Source: Pseudoduganella ginsengisoli (GTDB lineage Bacteria; Pseudomonadota; Gammaproteobacteria; Burkholderiales; Burkholderiaceae_D). Taken from it: DNA of 64,000 nucleotides. A program made the translations under genes and the position numbers. The DNA lies in NCBI RefSeq assembly GCF_009720865.1, contig NZ_WNLA01000011.1, forward strand, positions 124,001 to 188,000, in the 5' to 3' direction. This document shows positions 1 through 9,211 of the stretch, in pieces; position 1 is the first letter of the stretch; every line of letters starts with the position of its first letter. Below the pieces are notes generated by a model. That model saw nothing but the letters and a program-made list of their open reading frames with translations, searched no databases and was not told the origin of the DNA.

Positions 1-2
1 GC

Positions 3-353
3 GCCGAATTGCAGTTCTATAACGGGCATTCCTGTTCGATATCCGGCATGGCCGGCTATGAGCAGGGACGTTTCGTCTACCACGATCCGGAGAAGGCGTA
101 CGATGGCGGGCCGCCGTGCACGCTGGCGGTGGCGTCTTCAAAAGATGGCATCACGCTGACGGACCGCCTGACGCCGGATGGCGGCGCGACGTGCCGCAGC
201 TATTGCGGTGCGCGCGGCAGCCTGTCGGACTACACGATAGCCGGCAGCAAGCGGCGGCCCATCCGGTACATGGACCGCCTGCAGAAGTCACGTGAATATC
301 AAAAGGCGGTCGACGATCTCCAGCGCTACGAGGCAGCGCTGCCGAAGCGCTGA
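3..353 (+). CDS. hypothetical protein, C-terminal part (5' end outside window)
   Basis: The reading frame is open from the first bases of the window, so the gene very probably starts upstream; only the last 116 codons are visible. The visible part has four cysteines: one near the start, one in a CTLAV stretch, and a CRSYC pair. It ends in a basic, helical tail (RYMDRLQKSREYQKAVDDL). The cysteine pattern and final helix resemble small periplasmic proteins such as those with LprI-like domains, but I cannot assign a family. The next gene, a lipoprotein on the same strand, starts 90 bp downstream. Function unknown. Confidence 0.6.
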   Translation, partial: AELQFYNGHSCSISGMAGYEQGRFVYHDPEKAYDGGPPCTLAVASSKDGITLTDRLTPDGGATCRSYCGARGSLSDYTIAGSKRRPIRYMDRLQKSREYQKAVDDLQRYEAALPKR

Positions 354-443
354 TGTTGCTGGCTTGAGACATTGAAGGCCCGCTGCCGCCGCAACTGTCA
401 AAGCTGGCTGCTACACTGGCTTATCCCATCACTAGGCGCGCCG

Positions 444-1058
444 ATGATGACTAATCTGCTGAAGTTGATTCCTGTGCTTGCCGTGACAGGCGCGCTGCTG
501 TCCGGCTGTGAAACCATGTCCAAGAGTGAATGCGCGACCGCGAACTGGAGCGACGTCGGTCTGCGGGATGGCATGGGCGGCAAAGCCATGTCCGTGCTGG
601 ATGACCGCGTGAGCGACTGTTCCAAGGCCGGTGTGAAAGTCGATATGCAGCGCTATATGGCGGGCCGCGAACAGGGCTTGAGGGACTTTTGCAGGCTGGA
701 GAAAGCCGCGCCGCTGGGCTTGAGCGGCACGTCGTATTCCGGCGTGTGCCCGCCGCAAATCGACTTGGAATTCCGCCGCCGCCATCAGATTGGCTACAAC
801 GTCTATCAAATGCGCAGCCGCGTCAATGATTTGAACAGCCGCAGCGAACGCTTGCAGCACCGTTTGCGCGAGGCTGACCGCGACGAGGAAAAACAGGTCA
901 AAGCGGCAGACAAAGAAGATGACCGCAAGCGTATCCGCCGCGAATTCGACGACAAGCGCCGCAATTTGCGCAATGAATTGCGCGACGTCGACCGCGATAT
1001 CCAGCGTGCACGCGATAACCTGCGCGATGCCGAATATGTGCTCGATTCCATGCGCTGA
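444..1058 (+). CDS. DUF2799-type outer-membrane or periplasmic lipoprotein
   Basis: Starting at the double ATG (444/447) gives a 204-residue protein with a textbook lipoprotein signal: a hydrophobic segment and the lipobox LSGC, with the lipidated Cys near residue 22. An upstream in-frame TTG at 372 would bury this signal, so it is rejected. The mature N-terminal half carries spaced Trp/Asp/Gly and Cys residues (ANWSDVGLRDG, FCRLEK, YSGVCPP) typical of the DUF2799 family. The last 90 residues are strongly charged (RIRREFDDKRRNLRNEL) and likely form a coiled coil. Role unknown; it probably sits at the cell envelope. The family call is from memory of the motif pattern. Confidence 0.75.
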   Translation: MMTNLLKLIPVLAVTGALLSGCETMSKSECATANWSDVGLRDGMGGKAMSVLDDRVSDCSKAGVKVDMQRYMAGREQGLRDFCRLEKAAPLGLSGTSYSGVCPPQIDLEFRRRHQIGYNVYQMRSRVNDLNSRSERLQHRLREADRDEEKQVKAADKEDDRKRIRREFDDKRRNLRNELRDVDRDIQRARDNLRDAEYVLDSMR

Positions 1059-1215
1059 AATGCCGGCATCGCGTTAACCAGCCTGCACCAGCAATACGGC
1101 CCGCCCGAAGCGCTGCGGGATGCGTCGTCGCGCCAGCGCCCTTGATTGCAGCATGTGCAACCCCATCTCTGCTGTACCATCGGCCGACGCCGGAACTTCC
1201 ACTTGAAGGAATTTG

Positions 1216-2253
1216 ATGACGACCTTTTCCCGGCGCGTGGCGCCACTGATCCTTGCCCTCTGCTGCAATGTGCCCGCGCTCGCCGCCACAGAGACCGTAG
1301 CTGCGGCCACCGCATCCACGGTATCGGCCAATGCCATCAGCGCGGCGGAACGCAACGAGGCGATCGATACGCTCGTTACGGATTTGACCGGCAATTATGT
1401 ATTCCCTGATGTCGCAGAAAAAATGGCCGCGTCGATACGGGCCCGCCAGCAGCGGGGCGAATATGACCAGGTGGCAGACGGCAAGGCATTTGCCCAATTG
1501 CTGGAGCAGCATTTACGGGAGATCAGCCACGATAAGCATATCCAGATCCGTTACACGCCGGCGCCGGAAGCGGCGGCCCGGCGCGGCAGCGCGGCGCCGG
1601 GTGCGTCACAGGCTTCCAATGCATTTGGACGCCGCGTCAATTTTGGCTTTGAAAAATTTGAACGGCTGGAGCCGAATATCGCTTACCTGGAATTGCGCGG
1701 ATTTGTCGATCCAAGTGGCGGGGCAGAGACGGTTGCGGCAGCCATGGGCATGGCGGCCAATGCGGATGCCTTGATCATCGACTTGCGCCGCAACGGCGGC
1801 GGTTCGCCCCGCATGGTGGCGCTGATCAGCAGCTATTTGTTTGACCTGGAACGCGTGCACTTGAATGACTTGTATTGGCGCGACGGGAACCGGACCGAAC
1901 AATTCTGGACCAACCCGGACGTTGCAGGCCAGCGCCTGGGCAGTAAAAAGCCCGTGTACATCCTGACCAGCAAAGCCACGTTTTCCGCTGCCGAAGAGTT
2001 TTCCTATAACCTCAAGCAGTTAAAGCGCGCAGTGATTGTGGGCGAAGTGACTGGCGGCGGCGCCAATCCCGGCGGCGGCTTCAAGTTCAGTGAGCACGTC
2101 GGCGGATTTATTCCGACCGGGCGCGCCATCAACCCCATCACCCATACCAACTGGGAAGGAACAGGCGTCCAGCCGGATGTGGTGGTCCCTGCCGATCAGG
2201 CACTGCAAACTGCGCTGTCGCTTGCCACGGCGGCGGCGCCGGCGAATCAGTGA
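1216..2253 (+). CDS. S41 family peptidase (C-terminal processing protease-like), secreted
   Basis: 345 residues starting at ATG 1216, placed 6 bases after an AAGGA ribosome site; the TTG just before it is less likely. A signal peptide (about residues 1-24, ending ALA) directs export. The N-terminal helical part is followed by an S41 catalytic core: an IDLRRNGGGSP strand-turn near residue 190, then KATFSAAEEF with the expected nucleophile Ser near 257, and VGEVTGGGANPGG. No PDZ domain is visible, so it is closer to the retinol-binding-protein-like branch than to CtpA. It probably cleaves peptides or protein tails in the periplasm. It converges on the peptide transporter gene with only 19 bp between the stops. 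Confidence 0.85.
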   Translation: MTTFSRRVAPLILALCCNVPALAATETVAAATASTVSANAISAAERNEAIDTLVTDLTGNYVFPDVAEKMAASIRARQQRGEYDQVADGKAFAQLLEQHLREISHDKHIQIRYTPAPEAAARRGSAAPGASQASNAFGRRVNFGFEKFERLEPNIAYLELRGFVDPSGGAETVAAAMGMAANADALIIDLRRNGGGSPRMVALISSYLFDLERVHLNDLYWRDGNRTEQFWTNPDVAGQRLGSKKPVYILTSKATFSAAEEFSYNLKQLKRAVIVGEVTGGGANPGGGFKFSEHVGGFIPTGRAINPITHTNWEGTGVQPDVVVPADQALQTALSLATAAAPANQ

Positions 2254-2272
2254 CGCGCAGTTCACTAGGCCG

Positions 2273-4531
2273 CTAGACGGATTTGTTTGCAGGCTGCTCG
2301 CGCGCGACCCACAGCAGCAAGGCCATGATGACGGCATACGGCAACAGCGACAACCCATCCGATGCGGCGCCTGCAAACAAAGGATTCGCCTGTTCCGCCC
2401 ACTGCGTGACCATGGTGTCGAAGTCCGTCATGACGCCGGCCGTGATGGCAATGACGATGCCGGCCAGCGCGCCGCCCGCAATATAGCCCGATGCCAGCAG
2501 CACACCGGCGCTGCGGTCGCCCGCTGCCTGCAACTGTTCTTCATCGAGGCCCCGGTATTGCGGCAACTGGTTGTTGCGGCGGTCCGCCAGCCAGCGCACC
2601 ATGCCGCCCAGTGCGACCGGCAATGTGGAGGCGAGCGGCAGGTAGACGCCGACGGCAAATGCCAGCGAACCAATGCCCGACATTTCCAGGATCAGCGCAA
2701 TCATTACGCCGAACAGCACGAGCGTCCACGGCAACTGCTGGTCCAGGATGCCCTTGATGATGTAAGACATCAGCACAGCCTTGGGCGCATCGTACTTTTT
2801 GACTTCCGAACCATCGGGACGCTTGCTGTAGTGGCCATTGATGCCGGGATCGACCAGGTAGGCAATGTGGCCATCGGCAGCCACCAGGTATTTGCCGGCA
2901 GGGCCGCCTGCCGTATCCTGTTTTTGCCAGACCCGGTAACTGCCATGATCGCTGGCTGCTTGCGGGCCTTGCAGCTGCACGGGTCCGTCCAGCTGCGCAT
3001 TGGCGGGTACGCGCAAGTCCGGCGCCACTTGCGCGGCCGGGACGTAAATGGTGCTCGCATCATTGAGTTTGAGCAGGATGGGGCCCAGCAGCAAGGCCGA
3101 CGCCAGCGAACCGGCGAGGATCGCATATTGCTGCAGGCGGGGCGTGGAGCCGACCAGGTAGCCGGTCTTCAAATCCTGCGACGTGGTGCCCGCGTTGGAC
3201 GATGCAATGCAAACAATCGCGCCCACGGACAGCGCCGTGACGTAATACTGGCCGCCGGTCCAGCCGATGGCCAGGAAAATCAGGCAGGTAAATAACAGCG
3301 TGGCCACCGCCATGCCGGACGTCGGGCTGGACGACGAGCCCACTTCGCCTGTCAGTTGCGATGAGGCGGTGGAAAACAAAAAGCCGAAGACGACTATCAG
3401 CACGGCGCCCAGCACGTTCATGTGCAGCGGTGTGGCCAACGTGATGGCGCTAATCAGCGCAAGGCTGCCGATGGCCACCCATTTGAAGGGAATGTCGCGG
3501 TCCGTGCGTTTGCCTTCAATGGCCGCGCTGCCTTTGCCCATGCCGGACAGCCCGTCCGTTAAACCGCGCCAGATGGTGGGCAGCGAACGCATCAGGCTGA
3601 TCAAGCCGCCTGCCGCCACGGCGCCGGCGCCGATATACAGCACGTAGGCGCTGCGCACGTCGTCCGGCGCCATGTCGCGGATCAGCATGGTGCCCGGCGC
3701 CACGGGCACCGTCAGGGCATCGCCAAAGAATTTGATCATCGGGATCAACAGCAGATACGACAGCACGCCGCCGCCCGCCATCACCAGCGAAATGCGGGGG
3801 CCGATGATATAGCCGACGCCCAGCAATTCCGGCGAAATTTCCGCGCCGATGGAGCCGCCTTTGTAAGGGGCGGAAAACACGAAGTCCACCGTGTCTTTCC
3901 ACAGTTTCAGCGAAATATTCAACACCTTGTACACGAGCCCGATGCCGAAGCCGCTGAAGATGATCATGGCCCGTGTCTTTGCCTGGCGCGCCGCTTCGGC
4001 GTTATCCAGCAGCGATTCGCCCGCTTCCGCGCGCGACGGCTCCGTGGCGGCAGCCTTCAGCACTTCGGCGCACGCGGTGCCCTCCGGGTATTTCAACGTG
4101 CGGTGCTGGTCGACAATCATGGTGCGGCGCATGGGGATCATCATCAAAATACCCAGCAGCCCGCCCAGCACACCGACCAGCATGACGCGCGCGATATCGA
4201 GGTCGAAGCCGAGAATCATAATCGCGGGCATCGTGACGCCCAGGCCGAATGCAATCGATTCGCCGGCCGATCCGGCCGTCTGCGTGATGCTGTTTTCTAA
4301 AATGGATGCATCGGCGCCGCCGGCTTTTTTCGCCAGGCCGAACAGGGTAATGGCAATCACGGCGACGGGAATCGATGCGCTGACCGTCAAGCCGACTTTC
4401 AGCACCAGGTACAGCGATGACGCGCCAAACACCATGCCCAGCACGGTTCCCATGATCAGGGCGCGCCACGTCAGCTCGGGCAGGCGGGTGTTGTCGGGGA
4501 TGTAGGGGCGGAACGCGGAATCGTTGGGCAT
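2273..4531 (-). CDS. OPT family oligopeptide transporter
   Basis: 752 residues, almost entirely hydrophobic segments (about 14-16 membrane helices), as usual for prokaryotic OPT proteins. The N-terminal region TWRALIMGTVLGMVFG and the repeated VLGGLLGILMMIPMRR and TGEVGSSSSPTSGM stretches are typical. A hydrophilic insert of about 90 residues near 500-590 interrupts the C-terminal half and probably faces the periplasm. OPT proteins import small peptides, or metal chelates in some members, by proton symport; the substrate cannot be told here. A thioesterase gene on the same strand ends 6 bp upstream of this start, so the two may be co-transcribed. The secreted S41 peptidase next door would make a sensible peptide-use partner (inference). 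Confidence 0.93.
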   Translation of the reverse strand: MPNDSAFRPYIPDNTRLPELTWRALIMGTVLGMVFGASSLYLVLKVGLTVSASIPVAVIAITLFGLAKKAGGADASILENSITQTAGSAGESIAFGLGVTMPAIMILGFDLDIARVMLVGVLGGLLGILMMIPMRRTMIVDQHRTLKYPEGTACAEVLKAAATEPSRAEAGESLLDNAEAARQAKTRAMIIFSGFGIGLVYKVLNISLKLWKDTVDFVFSAPYKGGSIGAEISPELLGVGYIIGPRISLVMAGGGVLSYLLLIPMIKFFGDALTVPVAPGTMLIRDMAPDDVRSAYVLYIGAGAVAAGGLISLMRSLPTIWRGLTDGLSGMGKGSAAIEGKRTDRDIPFKWVAIGSLALISAITLATPLHMNVLGAVLIVVFGFLFSTASSQLTGEVGSSSSPTSGMAVATLLFTCLIFLAIGWTGGQYYVTALSVGAIVCIASSNAGTTSQDLKTGYLVGSTPRLQQYAILAGSLASALLLGPILLKLNDASTIYVPAAQVAPDLRVPANAQLDGPVQLQGPQAASDHGSYRVWQKQDTAGGPAGKYLVAADGHIAYLVDPGINGHYSKRPDGSEVKKYDAPKAVLMSYIIKGILDQQLPWTLVLFGVMIALILEMSGIGSLAFAVGVYLPLASTLPVALGGMVRWLADRRNNQLPQYRGLDEEQLQAAGDRSAGVLLASGYIAGGALAGIVIAITAGVMTDFDTMVTQWAEQANPLFAGAASDGLSLLPYAVIMALLLWVAREQPANKSV

Positions 4532-4537
4532 GGAAAC

Positions 4538-4969
4538 TTAAATGGAATGCTGGATGGATGCCAGTACTGCGCGGGTGGCAGCAGGAATCGGTACGGAACG
4601 GTTGCTGCTGCGGTCCACGTAGACGTGCACGAAATGCCCGGCCGCGCAGGGCAGCGGATCGTCGTTGCGGTACAGTGCGATCTCGTAGCGGACACTGGAA
4701 TTGCCCAGTTTCGCTACGCGGATACCCGCATGGACGATATCCGGAAAGCTGATCGAACTGAAATACGAGCAACCCGAATCCACGACAAAGCCGACCACCT
4801 CTCCCAGGTGGATATCAAGCACGCCGCGCTCGATTAAAAACTGGTTCACGGCTGTATCGAAATATGAGTAATAAACAACATTGTTGACATGGCCATAAAT
4901 GTCATTGTCCATCCAGCGGGTTGGGATGGACAGAAAATGAGGAAATTGCGAACGGCTGGCATCACGCAT
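4538..4969 (-). CDS. acyl-CoA thioesterase, hotdog fold (4-hydroxybenzoyl-CoA thioesterase/YbgC-like)
   Basis: 143 residues from an ATG at 4969. The N-terminal motif RWMDNDIYGHVNNVVYYSYFDT is the active-site region of the 4HBT/YbgC hotdog family, with the catalytic Asp in MDNDIYGHVNN. The rest (FPDIVHAGIRVAKLGNSS, then FVHVYVDR) follows the family pattern, and the length is normal. It hydrolyses short- or medium-chain or aromatic acyl-CoA in the cytoplasm; the physiological substrate is unknown. It is divergent from ychF with a 96-bp gap and sits 6 bp upstream of the OPT transporter gene. The frame stays open far upstream through antisense ychF sequence, which is not coding. Confidence 0.9.
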   Translation of the reverse strand: MRDASRSQFPHFLSIPTRWMDNDIYGHVNNVVYYSYFDTAVNQFLIERGVLDIHLGEVVGFVVDSGCSYFSSISFPDIVHAGIRVAKLGNSSVRYEIALYRNDDPLPCAAGHFVHVYVDRSSNRSVPIPAATRAVLASIQHSI

Positions 4970-5065
4970 CGTCAGGAAGCTCCGGTGAATGAGGTACAAT
5001 GGACCCTTTACGCGCTTGGCAAATACAGCGCAGCAAAACAATACCATCATTAAAGGTTTCCTCCC

Positions 5066-6157
5066 ATGAGTCTCCAATGCGGCATCGTCGGCTTGCCTAA
5101 CGTCGGCAAGTCCACCCTGTTCAATGCTCTGACCAAGGCCGGCATCCCGGCTGAAAACTATCCGTTCTGCACCATCGAGCCTAACGTCGGCGTAGTGGAA
5201 GTGCCGGATCCGCGTATGGCTGCGCTGGCAGAGATCGTCAAGCCGGAGCGTATGGTTAACGCCATCGTGGAATTCGTCGATATCGCCGGTCTGGTGGCAG
5301 GCGCGTCGCAGGGTGAAGGCTTGGGCAACCAGTTCTTGTCGCACATCCGCGAAACCGACGCGATCGTCAACGTGGTGCGCTGCTTTGAAGATGAAAACGT
5401 GATTCACGTGGCCGGTAAAGTCAGCCCGCTGGACGACATCGAAGTGATCCAGACCGAACTGGCGCTGGCCGACCTGGGTACTGTGGAAAAAGCTATCCAC
5501 CGCGAAAACAAGAAAGCCCGTTCCGGCGACAAGGATGCTGCCAAGCTGGTGGCCCTGCTGGAAAAAATTGTTCCGCAACTGAACGAAGCCAAGCCGGTGC
5601 GCGCCATGGGCCTGGATGCCGACCAGATGGCGCTGATCAAGCCACTGTGCCTGATCACCGCGAAGCCAGCCATGTACGTAGCCAACGTGTCTGACGACGG
5701 TTTCACCAACAACCCGCTGCTGGACCAGTTGACCGAATACGCGAAATCGCAAAACGCGCCGATCGTGGCAATTTGCGCCGCCATCGAAGCGGAAATCGCT
5801 GACCTGGACGATGCAGACAAAGCCGCCTTCCTGGCTGACATGGGCATGGAAGAGCCGGGTCTGGACCGCTTGATCCGCGCCGGCTACAAACTGCTGGGCC
5901 TGCAAACCTACTTCACGGCTGGCGTCAAGGAAGTGCGCGCGTGGACCATCCATATCGGCGACACGGCGCCACAGGCAGCCGGCGTGATCCACACCGACTT
6001 CGAACGCGGCTTCATCCGCGCGCAAACCATTGCTTACGACGATTACATCCAGTACAAGGGTGAAGCGGGCGCCAAGGAAGCGGGCAAGATGCGCGCTGAG
6101 GGCAAGGACTATGTGGTCAAGGATGGGGATGTGTTGAACTTCTTGTTCAACGTGTAA
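5066..6157 (+). CDS. ychF: redox-regulated ATPase YchF (Obg-family P-loop NTPase)
   Basis: 363 residues, exactly the family length. The P-loop GLPNVGKST is at residues 9-17, the switch-II region DIAGLV at 72-77, and the specificity loop YVANVSDDG near 211. The C-terminal TGS domain ends GKDYVVKDGDVLNFLFNV. YchF binds ATP rather than GTP and associates with the ribosome; it is linked to translation quality control and oxidative-stress response. The gene stands alone: a divergent thioesterase lies upstream and a strong intrinsic terminator directly downstream. A TACAAT hexamer at 4995-5000 could be its -10 box, but no convincing -35 is visible. Confidence 0.97.
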   Translation: MSLQCGIVGLPNVGKSTLFNALTKAGIPAENYPFCTIEPNVGVVEVPDPRMAALAEIVKPERMVNAIVEFVDIAGLVAGASQGEGLGNQFLSHIRETDAIVNVVRCFEDENVIHVAGKVSPLDDIEVIQTELALADLGTVEKAIHRENKKARSGDKDAAKLVALLEKIVPQLNEAKPVRAMGLDADQMALIKPLCLITAKPAMYVANVSDDGFTNNPLLDQLTEYAKSQNAPIVAICAAIEAEIADLDDADKAAFLADMGMEEPGLDRLIRAGYKLLGLQTYFTAGVKEVRAWTIHIGDTAPQAAGVIHTDFERGFIRAQTIAYDDYIQYKGEAGAKEAGKMRAEGKDYVVKDGDVLNFLFNV

Positions 6158-6171
6158 TCTCTGCTGTTTGC

Positions 6172-6206
6172 AATAAAAAAGCCGCGCCATGCGCGGCTTT
6201 TTTTTT
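6172..6206 (+). terminator. intrinsic terminator after ychF
   Basis: Perfect 7-bp stem GCCGCGC / GCGCGGC with a CAT loop (6181-6197), followed by nine T residues. An A-rich run precedes it, so it could act on both strands. Confidence 0.92.
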
Positions 6207-6289
6207 GCTCTACTTCAATGGCTGTAACGCTCTGACGGCCTATGCTGACCCTCCCGCCGCAAGTGTTGCGGAGTCCATCAGGAGGCACC

Positions 6290-6730
6290 ATGCGCTATCC
6301 TGGCCCTATGCTGTTCGCAATGGCGTTATGCGCCAATAACGCCATTGCGGCTCCTCGCTTTGAAGACTTTCCCGCCACAAAATACACCGGCAAGATTGCC
6401 CAGGTCCGCCTGGCGGATGCCAGAAGCCGGCAATATGCCAGTGTGCTGCGTGCTGGCGTAAAAGGAGCGCCTAATTTCGCCGGCCATTATTTCCTTGTTA
6501 CGTGGGGATGTGGCGCGTCCTGCATAACAGGCGCCGCCATTGATGCCGGGACAGGCAACGTCACATGGCTTCCCTTTACAGTTTGCTGCTGGCCGCTCCA
6601 AATTTCCGAACCACTAGCGTTTCGCCGCGACAGCAATTTGCTGGTGACGCATGGCGCATTGAACGAAATGGGGGACAGCAGCGCCATGCATTATCACGTT
6701 CTCGAGAACGGAAAATTTTCGGGAAAATGA
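6290..6730 (+). CDS. small secreted protein of unknown function
   Basis: Starting at ATG 6290, 5 bases after a strong GGAGG site (6281-6285), gives 146 residues. An upstream in-frame ATG at 6242 has no ribosome site. Residues 1-20 form a signal peptide ending AIAA. The mature protein has conserved-looking Cys/Trp motifs (VTWGCGASC, then CCWP) that could form disulfides, and a repeated small beta pattern (AGHYFLV, GAAIDAGTGNV). I do not recognise a named domain. It lies between the ychF terminator and a cyclase-like gene, all on one strand. Function unknown. Confidence 0.7.
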   Translation: MRYPGPMLFAMALCANNAIAAPRFEDFPATKYTGKIAQVRLADARSRQYASVLRAGVKGAPNFAGHYFLVTWGCGASCITGAAIDAGTGNVTWLPFTVCCWPLQISEPLAFRRDSNLLVTHGALNEMGDSSAMHYHVLENGKFSGK

Positions 6731-6831
6731 CCATGCAGGACTGTTCCTACACCCCCTGTGCCCGTGTACCGATGCCCCTGTCCTGCTGATCGGCCTACGA
6801 TGGACAGCCATGCATATGGAAGGAGAGGGTC

Positions 6832-7401
6832 ATGATCAATCGATTTATTGCACTGGGCGCGCTGGCACTGGGCGGCGCTTACCTGGCAAAGAAGTACAGC
6901 AGCAAGAATGCCGAGGCACGGTCAGATTCCACCGTGCAGGATTCCATCATCGTCAATGTGCCCGTTCGCACGGCATATGACCAGTGGACCCAGTTTGAAG
7001 AGTTTCCAAAATTCATGGACAGCGTCCAGGAAGTCAAACAGCTCGACAACAAACGGCTGCACTGGAAAGCCGAAGTAATGGGCAAGCCCATTGAATGGGA
7101 TGCGGAAATTACCGAACAATTGCCCGACCAGTGTATTGCGTGGCGCAGCACGTCCGGCAAGCAAAATGATGGCACGGTACGGTTCGACAAGCTGTCGGAA
7201 AACCGCACCCGCATTCGTCTGGAAATAGTGTACGTGCCGGAAGGCCCGGTTGAAACCATCGGGGACGCCATGGGGGGCGTGCGCCTGGAAGCACGCAGCA
7301 ACTTGAAGAAATTCAAGCAAATGATCGAGGGGCGCGGCAAGCAGACAGGCGGTTGGCGCGGTGTCATCCAGGACCAGCCCGCTGGTCATCCCGCGACCTG
7401 A
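6832..7401 (+). CDS. SRPBCC (START/polyketide-cyclase fold) membrane-anchored protein
   Basis: 189 residues with a GGAGAG ribosome site just before ATG 6832. Residues 3-21 form a short hydrophobic anchor followed by KKYSSKN. Residues 33-165 match the SRPBCC fold of cyclase/dehydrase or COQ10-like proteins: VNVPVRTAYDQWTQFEEFPKFM at the start, WKAEVMGKPIEWDAEI in the middle, and a long C-terminal helix EARSNLKKFKQMIEGRG. These domains bind hydrophobic ligands in a deep pocket. Similar membrane-tethered forms are common in stress-response loci, but the ligand is unknown. Confidence 0.8.
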   Translation: MINRFIALGALALGGAYLAKKYSSKNAEARSDSTVQDSIIVNVPVRTAYDQWTQFEEFPKFMDSVQEVKQLDNKRLHWKAEVMGKPIEWDAEITEQLPDQCIAWRSTSGKQNDGTVRFDKLSENRTRIRLEIVYVPEGPVETIGDAMGGVRLEARSNLKKFKQMIEGRGKQTGGWRGVIQDQPAGHPAT

Positions 7402-7453
7402 CAGGCTGGCGGCCGTCGCGGCCCGCGTTATTCGCGCGGCCCGCGCAGGCGTG

Positions 7454-8569
7454 TCAGGGCTTGCCCACCGCCACAGCCGCTGTCTCCGCCACGGCAGGTT
7501 TGAGCGGCGCGGCGCCATAGGCATACACGTCCGCGCCAATGGCATACGCGCGGAAGCTTGCGCCGTCCGGCAAGATGCGGATCTTATTGACGACGCGGCC
7601 CAGGTCGACGGCTTGCCACGTCTTGCCGCCATCGCGGGTTTCAAAGCCGCCTTTGCTGGTGCCGACCCAGCCCAGTTGGGGCGTGGCAAAGCCGACGCCG
7701 AATTCGCGCACGCCGGCGTCATCGACCAGCGGCAATTCCTGCCATGTCTTGCCGCCATCGGTGGTCTTCGCCACGCGGCGCACGGTTTCATTTTTGTCCG
7801 GGTTGTAGTTCTGGATGGTGGCGTAGCCGACGTCGCGCGTGGGGAAGCTGCCTTTCCACGTCAATTCATAAGGACGCGCGGATTCATAGACTTTGCTCCA
7901 CGTCTTGCCGCCGTCATGCGTTGCCACGATCAGTGCGTGCGAACGTTCGATGTTCGCGTCCGACCCCGCAAACACGATGCCGTTCATTTCGTCAAAGAAT
8001 TTGACGTCCACGATCATGGCGACCCACGGCGACATGTCGATATTGGTCCACGTGGCGCCGCCGTCGAGCGAACGCAGCAGGAAGGCAGGGCCGCCCACGC
8101 GGCCGCCCGCATGCACGACGGTGCGCTGGTCCAGCACGCCCGCATTGATGAATTGCGATTTCAGGATATCGATGGCGCAAATGCCTTTGACGGGTGCGCC
8201 GGGCAAGTTTTTCACGGCTTGCCACGTGGCGCCGCCATCGTGCGTCTCATACAGGGGATTGGTGTCGGTGACGCCAGGGAAGTACTCGGTGCCGATATTG
8301 CCCGCGAAGCCGTGGCGCGCATCGACCATGCCGATGGCGCGGAAATACGTGCCCGGCTGCTGCAACACGCGGGTCCAGTTTTGGCCGCCGTCGCCGGTAC
8401 GGTAGATATTGCCCTGGCCATTGACGTAAAAGCCCGTCTGCGTGTCGATGAAATACACATCGTCTTGCTTGCCCTTGTACGCTTCCGTCGGCAGCTTGTG
8501 CCATTGCGCGTCTGCTGCATTTGCCGTTGCTGCCATTGCCAGCAATACACTGGCCATCCATGCCCGCAT
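7454..8569 (-). CDS. secreted Ycf48-like/BNR-repeat beta-propeller protein
   Basis: 371 residues from ATG 8569, preceded by a GGGAG ribosome site; the in-frame TTG at 8590 is less likely. A signal peptide (MRAWMASVLLAMAATANA) is followed by at least five repeats with the Asp-box pattern xTxDGGxxW (TGDGGQNWTR, THDGGATWQA, LDGGATWTN, THDGGKTWSK, TTDGGKTWQE, TRDGGKTWQA). Such repeats build a beta propeller as in sialidases and the photosystem assembly factor Ycf48. In heterotrophs the role is unclear; a scaffold for secreted or envelope complexes is a guess. It lies downstream of a small secreted NTF2-like gene on the same strand (42 bp gap). Confidence 0.85.
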   Translation of the reverse strand: MRAWMASVLLAMAATANAADAQWHKLPTEAYKGKQDDVYFIDTQTGFYVNGQGNIYRTGDGGQNWTRVLQQPGTYFRAIGMVDARHGFAGNIGTEYFPGVTDTNPLYETHDGGATWQAVKNLPGAPVKGICAIDILKSQFINAGVLDQRTVVHAGGRVGGPAFLLRSLDGGATWTNIDMSPWVAMIVDVKFFDEMNGIVFAGSDANIERSHALIVATHDGGKTWSKVYESARPYELTWKGSFPTRDVGYATIQNYNPDKNETVRRVAKTTDGGKTWQELPLVDDAGVREFGVGFATPQLGWVGTSKGGFETRDGGKTWQAVDLGRVVNKIRILPDGASFRAYAIGADVYAYGAAPLKPAVAETAAVAVGKP

Positions 8570-8611
8570 TACCACTCCCGCGATTGCCAAAAAGGCATGA
8601 ATTATAACTAA

Positions 8612-9094
8612 TTATTTCTGTGTGGATTCAAATTCCGCAATGGTTTTAGTGAATTGATCCATCAATGGATTCGGCACGGCCAGTGACAGTTGATAATGTG
8701 CAATTTCCAGCTTGCCGCCCGTGTTATGGATGACGCCGCTGGCTTGGCACACGCCCATTTGCGTCTTCAACTGTTCGTCAAACCATGCATAGCGCTGGTC
8801 CGGCGACCAGTACACATTGCGTTTGATGGCCGTGAACGCCCAGGCTTTCTTGCGGTCGAAGAACGGTTTGGCCCACACGCGGAATTGTTCCGTGGTCCAC
8901 ACTTCGGATTTATCCGTGCCGATATAAATGCCGTCTTTTGCCATTTTGTCGAAATACACTGGATCGGCCTTGGCCGCATCCGCATGCCACTGGTCGACAA
9001 ACGCATTGATGTGCTGGCGGAACACGGCATCGTCCACCGCCCAGGCGGACAAGGTGCTCAGTGACAGGCACAGCGCGGCTAACCAGCGTTTCAT
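8612..9094 (-). CDS. secreted NTF2-like (SnoaL/DUF4440-type) protein
   Basis: 160 residues starting at ATG 9094, after an AAGGAG site 6 bases upstream. A signal peptide ends SAWA. The mature part has the NTF2-like cone pattern: a first helix (FRQHINAFVDQWHADAAKADPVYFDKM), DGIYIGTDKSEVWT, then strands with KRNVYWSPDQRYAWFDEQL. Such domains act as small-molecule pockets or as enzymes; nothing here fixes a substrate. It is divergent from the NYN-domain gene (117 bp between starts) and is probably transcribed with the downstream beta-propeller gene. Confidence 0.8.
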   Translation of the reverse strand: MKRWLAALCLSLSTLSAWAVDDAVFRQHINAFVDQWHADAAKADPVYFDKMAKDGIYIGTDKSEVWTTEQFRVWAKPFFDRKKAWAFTAIKRNVYWSPDQRYAWFDEQLKTQMGVCQASGVIHNTGGKLEIAHYQLSLAVPNPLMDQFTKTIAEFESTQK

Positions 9095-9147
9095 AGAATC
9101 TCCTTGAAAGCCATTGAGCATACACGATGCGTGCGGGGGGCTGGCTG

Positions 9148-9153
9148 TATAAT
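9148..9153 (+). promoter_or_regulatory. candidate -10 box for the NYN-domain gene
   Basis: Perfect TATAAT, 58 bp before the start codon; no clear -35 element at 16-18 bp spacing. A 6-bp hairpin TGCCGG/CCGGCA (9167-9183) would lie in the leader. Confidence 0.35.
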
Positions 9154-9211
9154 CTGCCAACCCGCCTGCCGGCATGTCCGGCAAGCATTCTTCTCACCTC
9201 TAAAGAACAAC

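Noticed and set aside
1213..1215. TTG start for the S41 peptidase
   Set aside because: ATG 1216 follows at once with a better-spaced AAGGA site.
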